A stretch of DNA of 50,238 nt from CAYVQE01 sp964633205 (GCA_964633205.1 CAZWFN010000031.1:1-50238); one strand, 5' to 3'; shown: positions 15,680 to 28,666, counted from the stretch's first letter. Made by a program: numbers and translations. Notes: generated by a model not told the origin, from the sequence alone.

Positions 15680-15821
15680 CCCCCGGCCGCCGCCTCCAGC
15701 AACGGTTCATTCTGAGCCGCTGACATTCGCCGCGGATTCGTTTTCAGCGCCCTGTGCAGCGCCGGGCGGCCGCTGCCGCGCACCCCGTGGCCGATCCGCG
15801 CTCTGCCTGCCGCCGGGGGGC

Positions 15822-16097
15822 GGCTGCCGGGTCTACATCGGCGACGGCGCCAGCCTGACCCGCAGCCTGGTGCGCCGCCGGCCCAAAACCGGCGAGCTGT
15901 TCGGCCACACCACGGTGCACGCCCAGCTCGGCTGGTGCGCCGCCGAGGGCGTGCCGCGCATGCTGATCACCCACTGCGGCGCCGAGATCGTCGCCGGCGA
16001 CGAACGCCATCTCCGAGCGCAGGTCCACTCGCTGGCCCGCGAGCGCGGAGTCGAGGCCCGCATCGCCCACGACGGCCTGGAGCTCACCCTGCGCTGA
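15822..16097 (+). pseudogene. C-terminal fragment of an MBL-fold metallo-hydrolase
   Basis: The frame encodes CRVYIGDGASLTRSLV, then GELFGHTTVHAQLGWC, LITHCGAEIVAGDER and RIAHDGLELTLR. I read this as the C-terminal part of a metallo-beta-lactamase-fold hydrolase. The N-terminal part with the HxHxDH zinc site is missing; the DNA upstream is occupied by the oppositely oriented DUF4177-def operon and its promoter. A GTG at 15870 has no ribosome binding site. The frame stays open upstream to about 15711 without recognisable sequence. It is most likely a remnant of a gene cut by rearrangement; a short functional protein cannot be excluded. Confidence 0.55.
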
Positions 16098-16141
16098 GCA
16101 GCTCAACGCCCGGGTGCGTATGGCGCTGGCTGACTCTGGCC

Positions 16142-16170
16142 TTGCCCCGGCCGGGGTCTTGGGATAGCCT
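16142..16170 (+). promoter_or_regulatory. Possible sigma-70 promoter of the FHA gene
   Basis: TTGCCC (16142-16147), 17-bp spacer, TAGCCT (16165-16170), about 35 bp upstream of the FHA-protein ATG. Both boxes are partial matches. Confidence 0.35.
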
Positions 16171-16204
16171 GCGGGCAGATCAACGCCTGGGTGGAGGTTG
16201 CGGC

Positions 16205-16723
16205 ATGGACAATGTCAGGGATTACCTGGAGGCCTTCTTGCAGTTGGGCGAGGCGGGTTTTCTGGAGCGCTACGACCATCCCTTCCTGCTGTATCCGGAC
16301 CACCACGGCCACGGCGGCTTTCGCTCCTACCACACCCGCATGGCCGACCGCGACAGCGGCGGCCACCTGGCCGGCTCGTCCAAGCCGCTGGAGGAGTTTC
16401 GGGTGCTGGCGCCCGCGGCCGGCGCCGGCGGCGCGCCACAGCGGCTGCTGGTGGGCCGCAGCGAGGAGCGCGACCTGTACATCGATCACTCCACCGTATC
16501 CAAACGCCACGCCTTTCTGCTCTACGACCCCGACTCCCAGGCCTACAAGCTGGGCGATGCCGGCTCGACCAACGGCACCTACCTCAACGGCCAGCGGGTC
16601 GAATCGGGCGAGCCGGTCTTTTTGCGCGACGGCAACGTGATCTCGTTCGGCGATTGCGACTACCTGTTCTACTCGCCGGTGGGCTTCATGGATGCGCTGA
16701 CCCGGCTGGGTGCCGGGACCTAG
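16205..16723 (+). CDS. FHA-domain protein
   Basis: 172 aa. A forkhead-associated domain spans about residues 75-160, with the typical pattern LLVGRSEERDLYIDHSTVSKRHA and GSTNGTYLNGQRV. FHA domains bind phosphothreonine peptides, so this is a likely reader of Ser/Thr kinase signalling; a kinase gene lies at 39-40.6 kb but is not linked in an operon. The N-terminal 70 residues form a small region of unknown role. The ATG at 16205 has GGAGG ten bases upstream. The ORF extending back to 15935 is out of frame with the MBL fragment and has no coding character. Confidence 0.88.
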   Translation: MDNVRDYLEAFLQLGEAGFLERYDHPFLLYPDHHGHGGFRSYHTRMADRDSGGHLAGSSKPLEEFRVLAPAAGAGGAPQRLLVGRSEERDLYIDHSTVSKRHAFLLYDPDSQAYKLGDAGSTNGTYLNGQRVESGEPVFLRDGNVISFGDCDYLFYSPVGFMDALTRLGAGT

Positions 16724-16736
16724 CGCTTCTGCACCA

Positions 16737-19258
16737 TCAGCTCCGGCGGCGCCAGGCCAGGCCCAGCAGCAGCGCCAGCAGGGCCAGGCCGCCGCTGCGG
16801 GCGTCGCGGCTGGCGCAGCCGCAGCCGCCCCCGCCGCCGTCGTCCTGGTCGCTGCCGCTGCCGCCGTCGACCCCGGCGTCCTGGCCGCCGCCGTCCGGGC
16901 CCGGATCCGAGCCGCCGTCGGTCTCGCCGTCGGTCTCGCCGTCGGCCGCGCCGTCCGGCCCGGCGTCCACCCCACCGTCGGTGGGCTCGTCCTCGGCCGG
17001 CACGCAGTAGCCGTCCTCGCAGCGGCTCTGCTCGGGGCAGTCCACCGCGGCGCAGGGGTCGGCCAGGCACGAGCCGTCGACGCAGATCTCGCCCTGGGCG
17101 CAGTAGACGCCCTGGCAGGGATCGGCGGTGCACTGGCCGCCGATACAGGCCTGGCCCGGCGGGCAGGTCACGCCGGCGCAGGGGCTGTCGACGCACTGGC
17201 CGCCGATGCACTCCTGGTCCGGGCCGCAATCGGCGCAGTCCAGGTCCTGGCAGCTGCCCTCGCGGCAGTACTGGCCGTCGGGGCAGTCCACGTTGTAGCA
17301 GGGGTCGGCCTCGCACTGGCCGGCTGCGCAGACCATGCCCGCCTCGCACTCGTGGCCCGGCGTATAGCAGTCGGCATCCACGCAGACACCCATCCGGCAG
17401 ACCTGCCCGTCCGGGCACTCCACCTGCTCGGTCTCGCAGGGATCGACGCAGTCGCCCGCCGGGTCGCATTCCAGGCCTGGCTGGCAGTGGATGCCGCAGC
17501 AGGGGTCGACCACGCACCAGCCGCCGACGCAGGTCAGGTTGCCGCTGGGGCACTCGCCGGCGCTGCAGGGCGGCGCGCAGTTGCCGCACAGACACAGCTC
17601 GTAGCCCTCGCACAGGTCGCCCTCGTCGGTCATGCCGTCGCAGTCGTCGTCCAGCCCGTTGCACCACTCGGGCAGCGGGTCGACCGCCCCGGCGCATTCG
17701 CTCCAGTAGCCCTCGGCGGTGCAGGTGCGCACCCCGGACTGGCACTCGCCCTGGTCGATGCCGCAAGACTCGGTCTCGCCGGGCTCGCAGTCGCTGCCGC
17801 TGCCACAGACGTCGTCCTCGTCGGTGTCGCCGTCGCAGTCGTTGTCACGGCCGTCGCAGACCTCCTCACCGCCTTCGTAGCCGCCCTCGCAGGTGCCCCA
17901 CTGGCCGTCGGCGTCGCAGGTCTGCACGCCGGCCACGCAGTCGCCCTGGTCGTTGCCGCAGGGCCGCTGCTGGCCCGGCACGCAGCCGCCACCGCAGTCG
18001 TCGTCCCACATGTCGACGTCGCCGTCGCAGTCGTTGTCCACCCCGTCGTCGCAGATCTCGGGCCCCCGGTCCTCGTCGGTCTCGCCGTCGCAGTCGTTGT
18101 CCAGCCCGTCGCAGTTGATCTCGTCGACCGGGCCCACCTCGCCGACGCACTGCAACTCGCCACCGACGCACAGCAGCAGGCCAAACTCGCACTCGCCTTC
18201 GTCGCTGTCGCCGCAGGGCTGCTCGAGCTGGGGATCGTCCTCGTCGATGGCCCCGTCGCAGTCGTCGTCGTAGCCGTTGCAGACCTCGGTGGCACCGGGG
18301 TGGATCGAAGCCATGGTATCGGCGTTGCAGCCATCCATGGCCTCGTTGCCGCTGTCGCAGCAGTCGCTGCAGTTGGTGTAGCCGTCGCCGTCGACGTCCG
18401 GGAAGCCCTCGTCGGTCAGCCCATCGCAGTCGTTGTCGAAGCCGTCGCAGACCTCCTCCGATGAGTTGACCTGGGCGTCGCACTCCAGCCCGTCGCCGGC
18501 CGCGTTGCAGACCCACACCCCGTGGCCGATGCAGCCACCGACCTCGATCTGACACGGGGTGCCCTTGTCCGGGAAGTCCTCGTCGATCTCACCGTCGCAG
18601 TCGTTGTCGCGGTTGTCGCAGATCTCGACCAGGGCCTCGTTGACTATCGAGTCCATGGCCGCCTGCAGGCTGGCCTGGTCGTCGGCCTGGTAGTAGCTGC
18701 CGGTGTGGCCGGCCGCGGCGATGTCGTTGAGCACGCTGGGCACCGCGCCCGAGCCGAAGCCGATGACGAAGGTGCGGATGCCGTTGGCGTAGAGGTCCTC
18801 GGCCGCGCGCACCGGGTCGTTGTCGGTGTCCTCGGCGCAGGTGTCGGCCCCGTCGCTGACCAGCATGACGAAGTTGCGCCGGCTCTGGTCCTTCAGCGGC
18901 CGGTACTGGTTGAGCACCATCAGGGTGGCCGCCATGGGCGTATTGCCGTTGGGTGAGGTGGAGTTGAGCGTGTTCATGATGGTGCTGGCGGTGTTGTTGC
19001 CCACGTCCACCTGCACGTCGCCGGCGCCGCACAGGTCGTTGGACGGAAACATGTCGAGGCCGAAGCGCAGGATGTCGCCGTAGTTGTCCAGGATGTAGTC
19101 GATGGCGTTTCTGGCCTGGGTCCACTTGTTGTCGTTGCCCATCGAGCCCGACTTGTCGAGCACGATCATCATGTTGGGCGTCTCGCACTGCTGGGCCGAA
19201 GCCGGCCCGGCCAGCCCCCAGGCCACGGCGGCGCTCAGGACGATGGCGATCGAGCGGA

Positions 19259-19262
<4 letters not shown>
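16737..19262 (-). CDS. Secreted VWA protein with MopE-type and Cys-rich repeats and a MYXO-CTERM-like anchor
   Basis: 841 aa. After a signal peptide (GPASAQQ) comes a von Willebrand factor A domain (about 30-200) with MIDAS D36-x-S38-x-S40 (LDKSGSM) and LVSDGAD. Next come seven MopE-type metal-binding motifs (such as CDGFDNDCDGLTDEG), then about nine short Cys-rich units (CPDGQYCREGSCQ type), an Asp/Gly/Thr-rich linker, and a C-terminal tail GCGCASRDARSGG + hydrophobic helix + RRR that fits the MYXO-CTERM sorting signal. It should be exported and surface-attached or processed at the C-terminus, with VWA-mediated adhesion and Ca or other metal binding likely. The ATG at 19262 has GGGAGG upstream and overlaps the preceding stop (ATGA). 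It is last in a four-gene operon. Confidence 0.88.
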
Positions 19263-21289
<2,027 letters not shown>

Positions 21290-21332
21290 GGTCCACCTCT
21301 CATCGTGTATCGGATGCGTTTCTGATGCTATT

Positions 21333-24287
21333 TCAAATATACCACCGTCGCCGGCAGCGCCACAAGAGCCAGGCCAGGCCCAGCAGCCACCACGGCCCCG
21401 CTGCCGCATTGCCGCCGAGCGCGCAATCGCAGCCGGTCGGCTGTCCCAGGGTGGGCTCCGGCCGGCCGTCGGCCCCGCCGTCGGTCGGCAGCGGATCACC
21501 GCGGTCGCCGCCGTCCGCCGGACCCGGATCGCCGCTGCCGTCGACCCCGCCGTCCGGGCCGCCGTCCGGGCCGCCGTCGGCGGTGCCGGTGGGCCAGGCG
21601 CAGATGCCGGCCGTGCAGGTGGTGCCCGGCGGGCAGTCGACGTGCAGGCAGGGGTCCGGCCGGCAGCGGCCGTCGCTGCAGGCCTGGCCCGGGCCGCAGT
21701 AGACCCGGTCGCAGGGGTCGGCCAGGCAGCGGCCGTCGAGGCAGAACTGATCCGCCGCGCAGCTGACGTAGCGGCAGTCCGAGCCCAGGCAGGCGCCGCG
21801 GTAGCAGATTTCATCGGCCGCGCAGCCGCCGCAGGCCGGCTGGCGGCAGGCCCCGTCCAGGCAGTAATGGCCGGGCTCGCAGTCGATCCCCTGGCAGGGA
21901 TCCGGCTGGCACACCCCAGCCGTGCAGCGCTCGCCCTCAGGGCATTCGGCTCCGGGGCTGAAACAGTCCGGCGCCACGCATTCGCCCATGCGGCACTCCT
22001 GCTCCGGGCTGCAGCCGGGGTCGGCCCAGGTGCACGGATCGCTGCAGCCGGCCTGCTCGGCGTTCGGATCGCAGGCCTGGCCCGGCGGGCAATCCATCCC
22101 GCAGCAAAACGGCAGGCACCAGCCGCCGCGGCACACGCGGCCCGGCTGCTGGCAGCTGCCGTCCGGCTGGCAGGACGCAGCGCAGACGCCGCAGCGACAG
22201 ATCCGCTCGTCGCCGCAGGAGCTGACGTCCTCGTCGACCAACCCGTCGCAGTCGTTGTCCAGCCCGTCGCAGACCTCGAAGCCGGCGACCATGGCCGGGC
22301 AGCTTTCGCCGCCGGCCGTGCACTGCGAGTCCTCGGCGCAATCGGCCGGTCCGCACAGCAGCGGGCTGAAGTCCTCGTCCACCTCGCCGTCGCAGTCGCC
22401 GTCCAGCCCGTCGCAGCCGTCCCGGCCCGCCGGGGCACAGCCGGCGCTGTCGCTGGCCAGCACGATCCCGGCTCCGCCCACCGCCCAGTAGCGGTCGCGG
22501 CCGGCCGCGGCCACCGCGGCCAGCTCGCGGGTGGTCGGCCGGGCATTGGCCAGCCAGCTCTGTCCGCCGTCCTCGGTCAGCAGCACCCGGCCATCGGCCC
22601 CCACCGCCAAGCCCTGATCGCCGTCGGCGAAGGCCAGCCCGGTGACGTCCAGCGCCACCGGCAGCTGGCCGATGGTCCAGCTGTGGCCACCGTCGGCGCT
22701 GCTGAGCAGCGCCCCACCCGCCCCGGCGACCAGGATCCGATCGGCGTCGAGCCAGGCCAGCGCGCGCAGGTCGGCCGCGGTGTCCAGCGCCACCGTGCGC
22801 CAGCTCTGGCCGCCGTCGTCGGTGGCCAACAGCGTGCCGCCGTCGCCGGCGGCCAGGCCGCGCTGGCGATCGAAAAAGCGCACCGCCCGCAGCCACTCCG
22901 AGGTGCTGGAATCCTGCGCCGCCCACCGGGCCCCGCCGTCGCTGGTGGCCCAGATGCTGCCGGCGTAGCCGACCGCCCAGCCGAACTCCTCGTCCACCAG
23001 GTGCAGGCCGTAGAAGGCGTGCGGCGCCTCGACCAGCTGCACCTGCCACTCGGCGCCGCCGTCGGCGCTGGCCAGGATGCGCCCGCCGCCGTACTCGGAA
23101 GCCCCGGCCGCCCACACCCGCTGTCCGTCGACCGCCCAGACGGCCGACAGCCGGGCCGTGGTGGGCGACGCCAGCCCGACCCAGCTCTGACCGCCGTCGC
23201 TGGTGGCCCGCAGCTGGCCGCGGTCACCGGCGGCGAAGCCGACCTGGGCGTCGGCGAACGAGACCGATCGCAGCCAACTGGTGGCCGGGCCCGACAGCCG
23301 CTGCCAGCTCTGGCCGCCGTCGCTGGTGCCCAGCAAGGTGCCGGCCGCGCCGGCCACCCAGCCCTGCTGGGCATCGGCGAAGTGGATGGCGCCCAGCTGC
23401 TCCGCGGCCTCGATCGGGCGCTGGCTCCAGCTCAGCCCGCCGTCGGCGGTCGCCAGCAGGGTGCCCTGATCGCCGGCGGCGAAGCCGTTGCGGGCATCGA
23501 TCATGGCCACCGCGCGCAGGTTGCGCACCGTGCCCAGCTCGGCGAGCCGCGACAGGCTGGTACCGGCCGCGCCGATGCACACCGTGCCGTTGTTGCCCAC
23601 CGCCACCACCTGCCGTTGCTCGGTCAGCACCACCGCGTGCAGGGTGTAGTAAGTCCCGCTGGTCAGCCGCTCCCAGCTCCGGCCGCCGTCGCTGGTGTGG
23701 AACACGGCCCCGCCCTCGCCCACGACCACCCCCTGGCGCCCGTCGACGAAGTCGATCGCGCGCAGGTCCTGGCTGCTGCCCAGCTCCAAGGGATGCCAGC
23801 TGAAACCGCCGTCGACCGTGCGCAGCACCGTGCCGCCGTCGCCGGCCGCCCAGCCCACCTGGGGATGGACGAAGTCGACCGCGTACAGGTCGACGTCCAC
23901 CGGCGCCCGCGCCGGCCGCAAGGTCTCCCCGCCGTCGGCGGTCAGCCAGATGGCCCCGCCGCCGCCTACCGCCACGGCGCGCTCGGCGTCCAGCCAGGCC
24001 ACAGAGCGCAGGTCGGCCCGGTTGGGCCCGCTGGCCGGTGCCCAGCTCAGCCCGCCGTCGCTGGACCGGACGGCGGCGCCGTCCTGGCCCACCGCCAGCA
24101 GCACGTCGCCGGCAGCGGCCAGCCCGTGCAGATCGTGGCCGTGGCTGACCGGCAGCTGCCAGCGCCAGGCCCCGGCGCCGGCGGGTGCGGCCGCGGCCAA
24201 CAGCACCAGCGCCAGCCAGCCGCCCAGCCAGCGGCCGCCCGGCGGCCGCGGCCGGCCGAATCCCGCATCATCTCCGGTCGGACTCAT
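21333..24287 (-). CDS. Secreted Ycf48-like beta-propeller protein with MopE motifs, Cys-rich repeats and MYXO-CTERM-like tail
   Basis: 984 aa. After an N-terminal signal segment (about 20-40), residues about 45-620 hold roughly 14 repeats of the Asp-box type (SxDGGxxW, as in SDGGQSWQRL) with intervening AVGxxGxxL, matching Ycf48/BNR-type propellers. Two MopE-type motifs (CDGLDGDCDGEVDED, CDGLDNDCDGLVDED) and several Cys-rich EGF-like units follow, then a Gly/Asp linker and a C-terminus GCDCALGG + hydrophobic helix + RCRRR of MYXO-CTERM type. It is probably a surface protein; ligand unknown. Ycf48 itself assists photosystem II assembly, but here only the fold is shared. The start ATG overlaps the stop of the PilZ gene (ATGA). 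The stretch before the next gene is 43 bp. Confidence 0.85.
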   Translation of the reverse strand: MSPTGDDAGFGRPRPPGGRWLGGWLALVLLAAAAPAGAGAWRWQLPVSHGHDLHGLAAAGDVLLAVGQDGAAVRSSDGGLSWAPASGPNRADLRSVAWLDAERAVAVGGGGAIWLTADGGETLRPARAPVDVDLYAVDFVHPQVGWAAGDGGTVLRTVDGGFSWHPLELGSSQDLRAIDFVDGRQGVVVGEGGAVFHTSDGGRSWERLTSGTYYTLHAVVLTEQRQVVAVGNNGTVCIGAAGTSLSRLAELGTVRNLRAVAMIDARNGFAAGDQGTLLATADGGLSWSQRPIEAAEQLGAIHFADAQQGWVAGAAGTLLGTSDGGQSWQRLSGPATSWLRSVSFADAQVGFAAGDRGQLRATSDGGQSWVGLASPTTARLSAVWAVDGQRVWAAGASEYGGGRILASADGGAEWQVQLVEAPHAFYGLHLVDEEFGWAVGYAGSIWATSDGGARWAAQDSSTSEWLRAVRFFDRQRGLAAGDGGTLLATDDGGQSWRTVALDTAADLRALAWLDADRILVAGAGGALLSSADGGHSWTIGQLPVALDVTGLAFADGDQGLAVGADGRVLLTEDGGQSWLANARPTTRELAAVAAAGRDRYWAVGGAGIVLASDSAGCAPAGRDGCDGLDGDCDGEVDEDFSPLLCGPADCAEDSQCTAGGESCPAMVAGFEVCDGLDNDCDGLVDEDVSSCGDERICRCGVCAASCQPDGSCQQPGRVCRGGWCLPFCCGMDCPPGQACDPNAEQAGCSDPCTWADPGCSPEQECRMGECVAPDCFSPGAECPEGERCTAGVCQPDPCQGIDCEPGHYCLDGACRQPACGGCAADEICYRGACLGSDCRYVSCAADQFCLDGRCLADPCDRVYCGPGQACSDGRCRPDPCLHVDCPPGTTCTAGICAWPTGTADGGPDGGPDGGVDGSGDPGPADGGDRGDPLPTDGGADGRPEPTLGQPTGCDCALGGNAAAGPWWLLGLAWLLWRCRRRWYI

Positions 24288-24622
24288 CGTTCCCCCAGGT
24301 AGCGCTCGACCACCCAGCGGATCAGCTCGCGGGCGGCGTCGCTGATCTCGGTGTACTGTACGGCGAAACCGGTGGGCTGCTGGCGCTGTATCCAGACCAC
24401 CTCGCCGCTGGCGCGCACCGGTGTGCGCACCAGGGGCAGGTGCAGCTCCAACTCGACCCGGGTCTCCTCGGCCAGCGGCGTCTCGGCCAGCAGGAACAGG
24501 CCGCCGGCGCTGATGTCCTTGCTGTAGTAGCGCCGCGGCCCCGCGTCGCTGTCGACCCGGACGATCACCCCCACCGGCACCCGCTGGTGCCGGCGTCGCT
24601 CTTCGGGTGTTGGTGGCTCCAT
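24284..24622 (-). CDS. PilZ-domain c-di-GMP receptor
   Basis: 112 aa, a single PilZ domain. The two c-di-GMP-binding elements are visible: RxxxR (R10-R14, RRHQR) and DxSxxG (DISAGG, D36-G41). It is cytoplasmic and predicted to bind c-di-GMP; its effector target is unknown. The ATG at 24622 has AGGGG eight bases upstream; an upstream in-frame GTG at 24679 adds 19 residues of non-coding character. It is the first gene of an operon whose other products are three large secreted Cys-rich proteins, and its stop overlaps the next start. Confidence 0.9.
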   Translation of the reverse strand: MEPPTPEERRRHQRVPVGVIVRVDSDAGPRRYYSKDISAGGLFLLAETPLAEETRVELELHLPLVRTPVRASGEVVWIQRQQPTGFAVQYTEISDAARELIRWVVERYLGER

Positions 24623-24697
24623 GCGATCGCCCCTCGGCCCGCAGGCCAGCCCCAGACGCCGTTCCCGCAGCGGCCCCACGGCCGGCTTCCACTCAGG

Positions 24698-24726
24698 ACT
24701 CTATCGTCCCCCCGCCCGGCACACAA
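24698..24726 (-). promoter_or_regulatory. Probable promoter of the PilZ-surface protein operon
   Basis: Minus-strand TTGTGT (24726-24721), 17-bp spacer, TAGAGT (24703-24698). It predicts a leader of about 70 nt before the PilZ ATG. Confidence 0.4.
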
Positions 24727-24775
24727 GCCAACCAACCCCCATTATCTCCCAGCACCTCATGGGCGATTTTGGAAA

Positions 24776-25765
24776 TCAGTTTGATCGTTTTGGGAGATTG
24801 CTGCCATGGGTATCGATCCCATGGGTGTCTGAATCCTTTTTCTCGTGGCGGGGCGGAGGCTGCTGGTCGCTGGTGGTGCGGTTGCGGCCGGCGGTCTTGC
24901 TGGCGTACATGAGCTGGTCGGCGCGGCGGATGAGCGTATCGACCGTGTCGTCGCTGCGGGCCATGGTGGCGCCGGATGAGATTGTGACCGAGAGCCGCTG
25001 GCCGTCCTGCAGGATGTCGGACTCGGCCACCAGGATGCGGGCCCGCTCGGCGATGTGCACGAGCTGCTGCGGGGTGACGTTGGTGACGATGGCCACGAAC
25101 TCCTCGCCGCCCCAGCGGCCCACCAGGTCGAAGGGCCGCATGCTGTTCGACAGGGTCAGGGCCACCAGGCGCAGCAGCAGGTCGCCCACCTCGTGGCCGT
25201 GGCGGTCGTTGACCTGCTTGAAGTGGTCGATGTCGATGAACAGCACGCCGAAGCGCCAGCCGTAGCGCTGCTGCTCCGCCAGCCGGGTGTCCAGGTTGGC
25301 CTCCAGGTGGCGCCGGTTGACCAGGTGGGTCAGCGGATCGACCAGGGCCTCGCGCTCCAGCCGGCTGATGCGCTCGAGCATGTCCTCCTGGTAGGAACGG
25401 TTGGATAAGACCTCGACCGCGCCGTTGATTGAGCCGCTGCTGTCGCGCAGCGGCATGGTGCGCACCCGCACCGGCACCCGGTGGCCCCGCTTGTGGTGCA
25501 GGTAGACCAGCCGCTGCTGGTCCTGGCCCGAGCGCATGGTCTCGCTCAGCGGGCAGCCGTCGCGGCACAGGTTGGTGCCCTCCTCGTCGACGTGCAGCAG
25601 CATCTCGTCCCAGCAGTGGCTGCCGATCACCTCCTCGGCGCTGTAGCCGGTCAACTTCTCGGCACCCTTGTTCCAGAACAAAATGCGGCGCTCTTGGTCG
25701 CAGACGTAGACCCCCTCGTCGAGTTTCTCCAGCACCTGCTGGAACATCTTCGGATCGAGATCCAC
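24776..25765 (-). CDS. PAS-GGDEF diguanylate cyclase
   Basis: 329 aa. A PAS domain (about 10-125) contains VCDQERRILFWNKGAEKLTGY and a Cys pair in NLCRDGCPL, as in many PAS-GGDEF sensors. The GGDEF domain has an intact active site GGEEF (219-223) and an RxxD inhibition site (R210-PFD), so it should make c-di-GMP with feedback control. No membrane segment was seen. The GTG at 25765 is preferred: it has GGGGAGG eight bases upstream, codons further upstream have many A/T third positions unlike neighbouring genes, and a promoter with its start site lies inside that upstream stretch. An in-frame ATG at 25957 would add 64 residues. It lies upstream of the PilZ operon but has its own gap and probably its own transcript. 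Confidence 0.88.
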   Translation of the reverse strand: MDLDPKMFQQVLEKLDEGVYVCDQERRILFWNKGAEKLTGYSAEEVIGSHCWDEMLLHVDEEGTNLCRDGCPLSETMRSGQDQQRLVYLHHKRGHRVPVRVRTMPLRDSSGSINGAVEVLSNRSYQEDMLERISRLEREALVDPLTHLVNRRHLEANLDTRLAEQQRYGWRFGVLFIDIDHFKQVNDRHGHEVGDLLLRLVALTLSNSMRPFDLVGRWGGEEFVAIVTNVTPQQLVHIAERARILVAESDILQDGQRLSVTISSGATMARSDDTVDTLIRRADQLMYASKTAGRNRTTSDQQPPPRHEKKDSDTHGIDTHGSNLPKRSN

Positions 25766-25872
25766 CCGCTCGTCCTCCCCGGGCTCCCGGTCCGGTCGCG
25801 GCCGCTTTCTGGCGACCGGCTCATGATGCCGGAGTTTCCCCGGGTGCTGCTGGCCAATCCGATTCTGTCGTC

Positions 25873-25891
25873 CCCCACCCTGCGGGCGGGG
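25873..25891 (-). other. GC hairpin in the 5' leader of the cyclase mRNA
   Basis: Minus strand CCCCGCCC-GCA-GGGTGGGG, an 8-bp stem with one G-U pair, placed within a few bases of the predicted transcript start. A nearly identical sequence occurs upstream of the Ser/Thr kinase gene at 40628-40652. Confidence 0.45.
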
Positions 25892-25900
25892 AGACTCCAG

Positions 25901-25929
25901 ATTATGCGCGAGCGCGGCGCTCGGTTCAA
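25901..25929 (-). promoter_or_regulatory. Sigma-70 promoter of the PAS-GGDEF gene
   Basis: Minus-strand TTGAAC (25929-25924), exact 17-bp spacer, CATAAT (25906-25901; five of six consensus bases). The predicted leader is about 130 nt. Its position within the extended ORF argues for the downstream GTG start. Confidence 0.55.
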
Positions 25930-26060
25930 CAGCGGTTCGGTTGATGTCGCGGGCCATGGTGGCGCTCCGTTTCTTTTGCTCCGCACCTCTTCTCTGGGTC
26001 GCGCGACCGGCCCGGCTCCTTACAGCCCGGCAGCCGGGCCGGGCCTTCGCCCGCCGCATC

Positions 26061-26089
26061 TTGATCTCGCTTCAAAAACGGGCAAATAT
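26061..26089 (+). promoter_or_regulatory. Possible promoter of the lipoprotein at 26133
   Basis: TTGATC (26061-26066), 17-bp spacer, AAATAT (26084-26089), in an A-rich patch of otherwise GC-rich DNA. Confidence 0.4.
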
Positions 26090-26132
26090 GGGGCCGTGGA
26101 GCCGGATCGGCCGGATTGGGAGGAACGACGCG

Positions 26133-26648
26133 ATGTACGCGCTGGGGCGAGTGGTCGGGTTGCTGGGGATGCTGTGGTTGCTGGCCGGTTGCGGCGCCGA
26201 CGTGATCCGCATCGAGGTCACCGAGAGCGGCCAGGCCGGCGGCATGGCGCTGAGCTTTCCGGGCATGGAGTCGTTCGGCTCCAGCCTGGGCCGGGCGCTG
26301 GGCGACGAGGACGTCAAGCCGGGCGACGTCGACTCGATGCGGGTCGAGCGGGTGGAGCTGGCCCTGCTGTCGCAGGGGGGCTTGACCGAGGACCTCGGGT
26401 TCCTGGAGTCGTTGCGCTTTACGGTCGCGGCCGACGGGATGGAGGTCAGGGTGCTGGCCGAGCGGGCCAGCATTCCCGAGGGGGCCCGCACCATCGAGCT
26501 CGAGGTGGCCCCGGAGCTGGATCTGAAGCCCTTTCTCAAAGCCGGCGGGATGCGCATCGAGATCGACGCCGAGCTGTCCTTTCCCCCGCCCGACGTGGTC
26601 GAGCTCGAGGCCACGTTCAAAATCCGGGTCAATGTCAACGTGGTCTGA
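26133..26648 (+). CDS. Small lipoprotein of unknown function
   Basis: 171 aa. The signal ends in LLAGC (Cys about 20). The mature part is rich in alternating beta strands (MRVERVELALLSQGG, RFTVAADGMEVRVLAE, MRIEIDAELSFPPP, ATFKIRVNVNVV) and looks like one compact beta-sandwich domain. No family was recognised. The ATG at 26133 has GGGAGG upstream. It is divergent from the PAS-GGDEF gene and converges on the acyl-CoA dehydrogenase gene. Confidence 0.7.
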   Translation: MYALGRVVGLLGMLWLLAGCGADVIRIEVTESGQAGGMALSFPGMESFGSSLGRALGDEDVKPGDVDSMRVERVELALLSQGGLTEDLGFLESLRFTVAADGMEVRVLAERASIPEGARTIELEVAPELDLKPFLKAGGMRIEIDAELSFPPPDVVELEATFKIRVNVNVV

Positions 26649-26656
26649 GTAAGGGG

Positions 26657-26675
26657 GGCCCCGCTGCGCGGGGCC
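26657..26675. terminator. GC-rich hairpin between convergent genes
   Basis: A perfect 8-bp stem GGCCCCGC-TGC-GCGGGGCC in the 34-bp gap between convergent stops. There is no T tract on either strand, so it may act as a bidirectional Rho-independent-like stop or RNA-protecting hairpin. Confidence 0.35.
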
Positions 26676-26682
26676 GAGCGAC

Positions 26683-28542
<1,860 letters not shown>

Positions 28543-28588
28543 TGCGTCCTCCTGCTGGACAGTGGCCGATGGCTGCAGATTCGGGCGC

Positions 28589-28617
28589 AGATTAGCACGC
28601 CGCCCCGGGCGATGCAA
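28589..28617 (-). promoter_or_regulatory. Sigma-70 promoter of the acyl-CoA dehydrogenase gene
   Basis: Minus-strand TTGCAT (28617-28612), exact 17-bp spacer, TAATCT (28594-28589). The predicted leader is about 40 nt. Confidence 0.6.
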
Positions 28618-28623
28618 CGCCTT

Positions 28624-28639
28624 TTGACATGCGTGTCAA
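28624..28639. promoter_or_regulatory. Palindromic operator candidate TTGACA-N4-TGTCAA
   Basis: Perfect 6-bp arms around a 4-bp spacer, ending six bases upstream of the -35 box of the acyl-CoA dehydrogenase gene. The size suits a TetR- or GntR-like dimer, or the WYL regulators encoded just upstream. Its 13-bp core (GACACGCATGTCA on the minus strand) recurs at 7561-7573. Confidence 0.5.
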
Positions 28640-28666
28640 TCCGCCCCTCGACGGGCCATCCCCGCG

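Larger units (their letters stand above)
25766..26132. other. Divergent regulatory region between cyclase and lipoprotein genes
   Basis: 367 bp. It holds the cyclase promoter (25901-25929, minus strand), a GC-rich hairpin in the cyclase leader (25873-25891) and a plausible plus-strand promoter (26061-26089). No independent gene was seen. If the cyclase starts at the ATG at 25957 the region is shorter. Confidence 0.6.

Noticed and set aside
16710..18464. 584-codon plus-strand frame across the VWA gene
   Set aside because: Ala/Val-rich mirror of the Cys/Asp-rich repeat region; no start context or domain.
25766..25957. N-terminal extension of the PAS-GGDEF protein from the ATG at 25957
   Set aside because: Third codon positions are much less GC-rich than in real genes here, the sequence is low complexity, and a promoter with a good 17-bp spacing lies within it.
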